Source: Callaeas wilsoni
Taxonomy: Eukaryota; Chordata; Aves; Passeriformes; Callaeidae
Reading direction: 5' to 3'
Length of the DNA stretch: 64,000 nucleotides
Assembly (NCBI GenBank): GCA_013398955.1
Contig: VWPU01003220.1
Coordinates: 248,001-312,000, forward strand
Numbering within the stretch: position 1 is the stretch's first letter; each line of letters begins with the position of its first letter. Positions 52,501 to 61,500 of this stretch are shown here, piece after piece. The position numbers were made by a program, and so were the translations under genes. The notes below the pieces were generated by a model. It was not told where the DNA came from and ran no database searches. It saw only the letters and a list, made by a program, of their open reading frames with translations.

Positions 52501-55500
52501 CCAGGATTATCTGTGTTCAGTTAAGTTTTGGATTTTTAAAAATTATTTTTAAAAAATGCTTCCATGCACATCTCCTGGCCAAATTTAGAAATATTCCATG
52601 AAAAGATTTCTCTCAGTTTTATCTTTAAAGTAAACTAAGACCTTTACACATGCCCTAACACTCATGAATGTATGAGCCAAAGGTGCCTCAGACACACATA
52701 AGCTCATTCTTATCTGAATTTTAGCTTGATTTTGAAACAAAAGTGCTTACCTGGGCCTACTGCAGCCCTGTTTACTTGGGCAAAATTCCTGCCAAAGTTG
52801 AAAAAAGAAGTAAAAAAAGTAAAGCATGGACTCTTAGACAGTTTATACCACTTCTTCTTGGGCACAGAAAGACCAAATGGAAATACTGACATCTAAAATC
52901 CACATACATACGTGTGTACTCAAATATCTCATTTCATGTGGAAGGTTTGGTCCCAGTGGTCTTGGTCTGTAATTACACAAATTTCTAAACACTGAATCAA
53001 ACACTGATGTTGAGTAGCTGGAAGATTAATGTTACGCTGATGACAAAAATGGAAAAACAATTTGGGGAATCAAAAGGTAATTAAATTCTTGACAGAATCA
53101 CTTGAAAAGGGACCATTAGTTATATGAATGAATTATTCCCCTGAGGCTTTGATTATATATGGGAAATAGACATTTAACAAGTGATTTCATTGGTAATATA
53201 AAACTTATTATCTCTCAAAATAAGTGTCAACATTAATTTACAGGGTTGCAGAGAAGTGTCATTTCAAACTAAGAATTGGAATTCTGACTTCTGAAGAAAT
53301 GCAGTGAGATGGATCAGTCTTTTCTTAGTGCATTTTATTATATATTTTATACCAAGTTATCTGCATGTGCAAATAATGTACACTTCCATGTGCCTTACAA
53401 GGCTGGAAAACTTGCTTCAGTCAGTACAATAATTCTGCATTTGCATTGAATTCAGGAATTGTTCTATAGAGCAGTGATAGGGAAGTATTTGCAAGTCTAA
53501 AATATTATTTTGCTGGCGTGTAGAGACTTGGGAACCCCTGTGCTAGGAACTGTGTGTCCACAGCAGGGGGAATTTCTTACCCTGCTAATCTGTCTGAAAG
53601 GACAGAATAAGGGAATTATTAGCATTGCCATTATGGAGGGAAACTGAAGGAAGAAGAGATTAAGAATGAGAATTTCAAACTAGGCAGAAGACCACAGGAA
53701 CAGCAGGTCTGGAAGGGACCTGCTGAGCTACTTAGTTATTTCCCTTGCTAGCACCTACCTATGACTGTGTCTGCTCATCACAGTTTTAGCCCTGCTGTTT
53801 CCTGCAGCCAAGCAGGACTTTCCCTTAATGTTGCTGAATTTCTATCTCCTAGTTTGCTCACAGAAGCCCTCAGTTGTAAATTCCAAACATGCCAACTGGA
53901 CGGGTTTCAAAAATAAATCCCTGCAAATGTCAAGTACTCACTACTGCTACAACTGCAAGCTACACTTCAGCAGAAAAATACACCTTAACAGCCAGGACTG
54001 TGGGAATTTCTCATGCTATCATACTTGCCAGCCTGATGGCACCAGACAGGAAAGTAGCCATCAGGCTAATGAGAACTGCTGACTTGGGCACAATACAGCA
54101 GCTCTGTGGAGCGCTGTTCTGCCCAGGCAGCGCTGGTGGAAGGGAACTTGCATGTTTTGTGTTATTTTGGCCATTGTGCCTGGTGTGAAACACACCTGTG
54201 TTCAATGTCTGTCACAACTGTCAAAGCAGAACACCCAAAAGCTAATTTTTTCTACCCAGGGCTCCTTGACTTACAACCTTTGGTTTCTGATTTAACAGCT
54301 TTTGAAGCCAGGGAATTTACACTTCTGGTCCTATTTCATTAAACTCCTATCCATCTGCATTTATTTTTAAAGTACTTTCTTCTCTAGCCATCATTTAACT
54401 AAAATCACAGCTATCATGGAATGCTCCTTATTTTCCTAGTATCTTCCCCTTAGGAGGCACTGTCATTCAGTATAATTATAAAAAGAATATTTAATTATTT
54501 CAAAGATTGTATCATACTAATCTCTCATCTACATTTCACTATACTGCAGATCTTGGTTGCAACAATCTAAATATTCCTTATGTTGCTAAAATTTTTTCTA
54601 CTCTGGATAAAACAATTGTAAAGTGCAGTTTCAAAAGGTTTCACTATTTACGTACCCCTTTTGCATCAATTACACCGGGCTTTGCGTTGAATTTCACCGT
54701 CTTCAAACGTGCACGCTCCTTTCTTTCAACTCTGGGGAAAAGAAGACACAAACGAAGGAACAGATGTTGATTATAGCAGGATTTCGTATGAAACGTTTGA
54801 TACCTGCTCTCCCAAGACCATTGGCAGCTTACTATACCTGAAGTAAACATTTAAAGCAAATTTCATACATTGAAAAGAGAGGTCACTTCCTCAGCCAGGG
54901 AATTGCTCTATGAAATCTCAATTGAATCCTGAAAAGATAGCTTTTAAGAGACATTAGAATACATCCCTGCAAATCTCTTGCTTTCTAAGCCTGAGTAGTA
55001 GGAATACATCGTTTCTGATAATTATTTTTCAAAATACAAACTCTAGTGTTTTGATAGAATGATAATTAACACAACATGTTTCCTTCTGTCTGAGTAGGCT
55101 TATATATGCCCTCCTGAAACACAGTGAATGTTGGTTACTATAGCTACAGTTTAAATTTAGATTAAATGCATTTCTCTGGAAGTGTGGAATATTCACATGG
55201 AAACAGCTCAAGTGCATCTTTCAAAGTAAATCTGTGTTATTAAAAACACATGAACAGTCTCAAACTTGAACTAGCAGATGAAGTCCCTTGGTAGTACCGG
55301 TAAGAAATGAAGACTTGAGGCTGTGTAATTGCCTAAATAGGATTGAGGCTGTGTAATTGCCTAAATAGGATGGATGCCTTCTGAGGAAATAATTAGCACA
55401 AATGAACACAATATTCTACTTATTAATCTGTGTTAACATTTAAACTTATTCCAGCTCTGCCTAACTTCCTAAAACATCTGCTTTTAACTTAATTTCTTAT

Positions 55501-58500
55501 TCACTGCATAAAGAAATTTGGAAATTAACCTTGAAGAATGAATCTTATTTATGAAGTTTGTCATAATTGTGTTAGCAGCCATGGGGGCATCGCTACTTTC
55601 TACAGGCATAGCAGACAGATGAGGAGCTGCAGAAACATTCTGCATTGCTTCAAGAAGCATTTAAGTAATGCCATGAAGTGCTATTAGTCCTTCAGGCAAA
55701 CAGCAACAATGTTCATATATGCTCAGCATGCCTACTGAATGTTCCAAACATTTCATCATCTGGCACCGTATTAAGGGTGGCACACAATGTTGCCTCCCAT
55801 TACAATTTGTGTGACACTTTCCACAATAAAACTGTTCTCAGTTACTTATAATTTAGCTGAAATGTAAAATTACAAGCTGAAATGGTCTATGTCTCAGGCT
55901 GACTACATTACTGTTGCTGCCTGAACCTTCAGTAAAATGGGTCAGCTCTTAGAAAAAGGCTAGGACAAAATAAATGGGTTTGCCCAATTTATAACATAAA
56001 GTGCTTCAGCTCAGGTGCTTTATTGCCTTCATGTCTTTGGTCTGGAATTCGCATTGCGGCAGTGGGTTGCTCTGATGTTAGGAATATACCTCTCTTTTTC
56101 CTGAAGGAATGAACGCAAACTTCTGAAAAGCTTTAGTTTTACATGCTCTGGAGAGCTCTTCGAATTTACCTTTGGTCCTACAAAGATTTAGTCTACGTTG
56201 AAATGGTCAGGGTGCAGGACTTCAGTGAATGAAGATGTTCTCAGAATTTCTCATCTGAGGTACCGGGACACTTTTGCCATAGATAGAGGTAAAAAGGAAA
56301 CTAAACTGATGAAGATACAGAGTTTTGCATCTCTGTTCTTTTAGATTTGTTGATCCAGCTCTTAGAAAAGGCATTTTTTAAAGGAACACAAATTCAAGCA
56401 CTTTTACCACTTTTTTGCAAGTTTTTAACTGCTATATTTAAGGAAAAGTTAACTTGACTGTTTTTTTCTCCCGAAGAAGAAAGGAGTTTAGGTCCAAAGG
56501 GTCATTTGCAGCAGCTGACACTGTGAATGTCTAAGCAGTGTATGAGTGTGAATTCCTTACATTGGTTTAGCTGACAGCAGCTGACCATCAGTTGAACAAC
56601 ATTTTGATCCATCAGATGAAGAAATTGCTTTTAAAGAAAGAAATGTTTCACTTAACATGGTAACCATTTTTCTATCACCACTGCTGGACAAAGCAGGATT
56701 ATGGGGCATTGTGCAAAAATCTCAACTGCAAGGGAGGACTCCTATCTCCCAGATCTGCAGAGCCCAGACTTGCAACCCTGACTTGCCTGATGTATGCATT
56801 GCTGCCATGACCCTTTCTAATTATATGTTTGACTGATAGAGCTATGCCTAAGGGATAGCGAAAGCATGGCTATGATTTCCAAAACAACTTCATGGCTCAG
56901 TCCCATTTTCAAAAGTGCCTGGGGGGTCACTGAAACTCAAAGAGGTTTCAAGAAATGTTTGAAGAAACCTACATCCAGCATTCAAACATGATGAGCTGAA
57001 AAGCTCTGAGTCCTGTGTGGAGACAGTATCACCCTAACATAACTTATGGGGATTTCACCTCCATCTTCCCACCCACTCTCCAAGCATAGCTGCCTGCAGA
57101 AGCACTGCTGTGCACAGGGAAATTATCTAAGATCATCTGAGCTCTGCGACAGTTGGAGTATACTCTGTATACTCACTTTCTGTTGAAAACATTCCTGGTG
57201 GTAGATACCTCTTGGCCCTTTTTATTTTGGATTCACTCTCTTCTTCCCATGTAAAAATAGAGAACTGGAGAAGTACATAAAAAATATACTTCAACCTTCA
57301 GTGTTCCCTCACTAGTAAGTCCAAGATTTCAGTTCTCCAGGATACTGTTCTCTTCTTACTCTTCTGAGGAACTTATTAATGGGGTGCAACACTCACTGCA
57401 CTGCAATATCTGTCTGCTTTTGTGTTTTTGGGCACACACAGCTGTTGAAAAAGGGCCTGTGGGATTTTTCAAAATGAGACTTTCAGCTCTTCATAAGTGC
57501 TGCAAACAAGAAAAAATCAAGTGTAACGCAACAAGACATGAACTGTGATCACACACTGCTGGACCACTGGGAGTTTTGTCAGTGCCTTCCTAAAAGCACT
57601 AATCAGTCTTCACAGTGGTGAGGTAGAATATCAAGTGAGAAATGCTTTAATCTTCAGTAACAGTGTTCATCACTGATGTAGAACACAGATGCAAATTGCA
57701 AACTTGTTTCCAGAATGAAATAAAATGGTAACAGTAGCCTAATTTGCACGGATTTGGCATTGAGGTGTTTTGCAGGATGAAAGTTGTTTCCAAATTCAGC
57801 ATGAGTAGTGAGGTGAATTAGCAAATACAGGAAAGCAATGTAAAATGGGTACTTGAAAGACCTTGCTATGTCTCGTTTCTTGCTTTACCCTTTCCAGGTC
57901 ACCTGCACTATATTTGTTTTGCCTGCCTATCAAGTGAAAGATAAGTGAAAATATGTATACACTATTTATAGCTCAAATATGTGGTCTCAGTTCATAGCTT
58001 TTTATTGCTTCCATCCTCTGCGAGATGTGAGATCTGAGTTTACCAAGAGAGTCCCATTCTCAAAATTATTTTGGAGCATTCCTGAAGTGGCATTTTTGCA
58101 GCCAAACATGTATTTTTCAGTAGGAGAGAACGTGCTCTGCTTCAGCTCTCCATCTGCAGTGGCTTGCTTATAGAAAGCAGCTCAGCACCTGGTCAGTATT
58201 TATGAAGAGTAGACCTAACGACATTAGGAAGTGAATTCTCATAAAATTGTAGCACACCCTTATTCTGTTCAAAAGCTAACAGCTGTTTTCCTTCAGTGCA
58301 GAAGTTTCACATCATTGCAAGAGCACAGGAAGACGTTTATACCTACACATACATACAAATTTCATTCCGTATTAAATTTTTCCAATTAGATTAGTGACTA
58401 TAGACAGATAAATTATTTCAGACAAAGCTTACATGATTATGCCATATTAAAAAGTTTTATCATCTAAGGATTAAAATGTTAAGGTTTATTTAGAAAGGTA

Positions 58501-61500
58501 GACGATTTATAGGAAACCATTAAAAATAAAAATCACTTGAGTGGATAAACATGCCCTTCTGCCAAGCTGAGCAGAACAACAAATTTAAGCTGGCTTTTCG
58601 CCCACAGGGACTTCTATGCTGGGAAAACCTCTTGTTCCTTGTCCTTAAATGTTTGTGAAACATTGGGTTTTATGTACTTTTCCCCCTACTTTGCTCTGAA
58701 AGGAGAGCATGGCTACCTGTACTTGTGGGGAGAATGTTGTCTATTTGAGAACACAAGTATCAGGCTGGTATTACTACAGCTGGTAATAACAGAGATACAA
58801 GTTGTTTAACATTTGGCAGTCAGATGTACATAAACCATCTGAAAATGGGTATCTTAGAATGATGTCCAGTCTGACAGCAGGTTTGTGGCTGCACATGTTA
58901 AGGACAACAGAAAGATTAGTGTATTATTTCAGTGTTTTAAGGCCAAATCCTCGTTGGCTGCAGTGGGGGCAGTAGTAGAAGTGGTGAGAATTTATGCCGA
59001 ACCATTCTGGGGCAATCTGTGGGAAATCTCAGGCTGCATTTCAGAACCACGGACTCAAGTCAGACAGATATACACACACCACAGAAAATACTGAGGCTTG
59101 ACATTCGTGAGGTGGGAGGTTGCTGTTGTGGAGGGCTTGCAATGTAGGAGCTTGTCCCTGTGCAGAGACTCAGCAAGGAAAAAGTGAAAAGAACTGGAGG
59201 TGTAAAATCAATGCTACAGCAAATTAAAATCTATTTACTACTGAATTAGAGCATCTGTCTAGGAATTAGATACACTCTTACTTATACACATTGGTTTCAT
59301 GCATTTTGTTCATTCCCTTTAACTAATGCAAGTGTTTCCATAGGGAGGGAACTTTGGACATGGGCTGCTCAGCTTGCTGTTGCCCTTTGTAGGAGGCTGA
59401 TTTTTTTTTTTTTTAATATGGATAATAAGAAGGGCAATGAGGCAAATAAAAATTCTCATGATCAAAAGCACAGATAATGTGGAAACTATTCTAAATCTAT
59501 ACATACATAAATACACACGCACACATATATATATATATGTATATGTAGATCTCAAAAAAAATCCAGTGTAAATCTAATTCTGTTGGTCATTTTAGTATGA
59601 ATTGCAGTTTTTGATGATAAGGGAGCACTTCACACATGTAACCATAGCGCCCAGATAACACTGCAGGCTGCCTGACACATTGGTGCAGGGCTGCTGGTTA
59701 TGTCCCCGCACCTTGGAGACCCTGCCTGATACAATTGTGCTGACAGCTTAAACATAGCTTGGATAAATCTTTTGGTTAGATGTGGAACCAAGAGAAATTT
59801 GGCCTGAAATGTTGATTAATTAATACTGTGTAATAACTATTTGGCGATGGTTAAACCACAGCTGAAGTGGTTTGCAGCCTGTCATGCTGAAGTCCTACGC
59901 TTCCCGACACCAACGCGATGCATTACCACACCTCCTGGGTACCACTGTATTTGGTTTCTACTCAACTAGCTACTCAGTCCTGTGGTCGAGAACAACAGCT
60001 ACAGTCAGACAATAAATACACACTGACAAATGGACAAAATGTTGTCTTCAAGTGTAGAAATGATTGCAATTATATTTAAGAACTGCAGGATACTTAGACT
60101 TTGATTTTCTTTAGTCTCCACAGAGGTCACTGGCTCACTGCTTCATGAGATTTGGTCCTTGCACGGATCAGTGGAGAAACTTGGGGCCACCCTCACTTCT
60201 TTGTGCTGCCTCCTTCAGTAACACCCCTCCAGCTGCAGTGCTGCCCTCCAAAACTCCCTCTTAAAGCCTGACCTGGCAATTTAACCATAAACAAGGCAAC
60301 AAATCCACATGTTGGCAACAGCACTGAAATCTAATGACAAAAAAGCTTTCAAACTCTATTAAATCACTAAAGTCTGGTAATGTATCAAAAAACCTGGAGA
60401 GAATAATGAATGGCAGCTCCCCTATAATTCTAAATTATGATTTTTTTTTTTTGCTGGTATAGCACATAAGTCATAGAGGAGAAAAAGAGTAAGGAGTCTT
60501 GATTAATCATTCCCGATTTCTCTAATCAGCTCATGCTAAAGTGTCATTTTATGATGGGCTCTCCTGTAAAAAAATAAAACCTTAAACACATGGAAAGCAA
60601 TTACCACTACACAGCACCTCAGAGAAGAAATATAATGTAGTTGTTAGGACTTCCTGTGTTTATACACATATATAGACATACATTGTATATATATATATAT
60701 TTGTATACATGTATATACACGCACATATATTTGTATATATACATACATACATATATATCTATATATATAAAATAAAATTGAAGTGGTCACTGGCTTTCAG
60801 AGCTATTCCATAATGATTTCACTTATGGGAAATGATGGAATTGTATCTTAGATGTTGCTGGACAGAAGTTAAAGGAAGTAGGGCAGAAGTAAAGCAGACA
60901 GCTAAAAGACTCAACCTGGCACTAATAATCCCTGGATCTATATAGCTTCTCACTTACCCACAGTGCAAAAAAGAAAGTTACAGTACCACAGGACAGCATT
61001 CCACAAGCAGAAAAAGGAATCTCTACAGAAAACAAAACCCTATGAAGCATAACCCCCCTAAGCCCCCAAGACCCTAAAAAAAAAGTAGAGAAATGAATTG
61101 GGGATTGAAAAATATAAGACAAATAAAAATTTCTTCAATTTACAACATCATGGCCAATTTAGCTTGCAGGACAAGCCCTACAAACAGCTACAGATGTTCT
61201 TATCTTCCTTCCTTTCTTTCTATCACAATATTTTACTGCTAGATATAACATACCCTGTATTATATACAAAGCAATGCCTATAGAAATAATCCCATATAAA
61301 CTGTAAGAGATGTGGAATTCTGGAGCCAACATTTTAAATGAGGATTTTGATGCTGTAACTGCCTATACTTGGTCAAATGCTTTCCAGGACTACTCTGTTT
61401 TAGATTAATCCTCTTACAGTCAATAACCCACACCTGCAGAGGAAATTTAACTCTGAATTAGCACAATCTGGCAAGTATGATTAGCTTTATTCTCTGTAAC

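Larger units (their letters stand above)
40946..54655 (-). other. DLG2: DLG2 intron, the longest complete one here
   Basis: 13.7 kb between the hook exon and the first linker exon. The 41-44 kb part is very AT-rich. It holds a CR1 fragment near 49053, a doubtful CR1-like fragment near 53690, and a 22-bp block near 45648 that resembles the conserved part of MIR-type SINEs. I searched the minus strand for further linker exons and recognised none. Confidence 0.85.
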
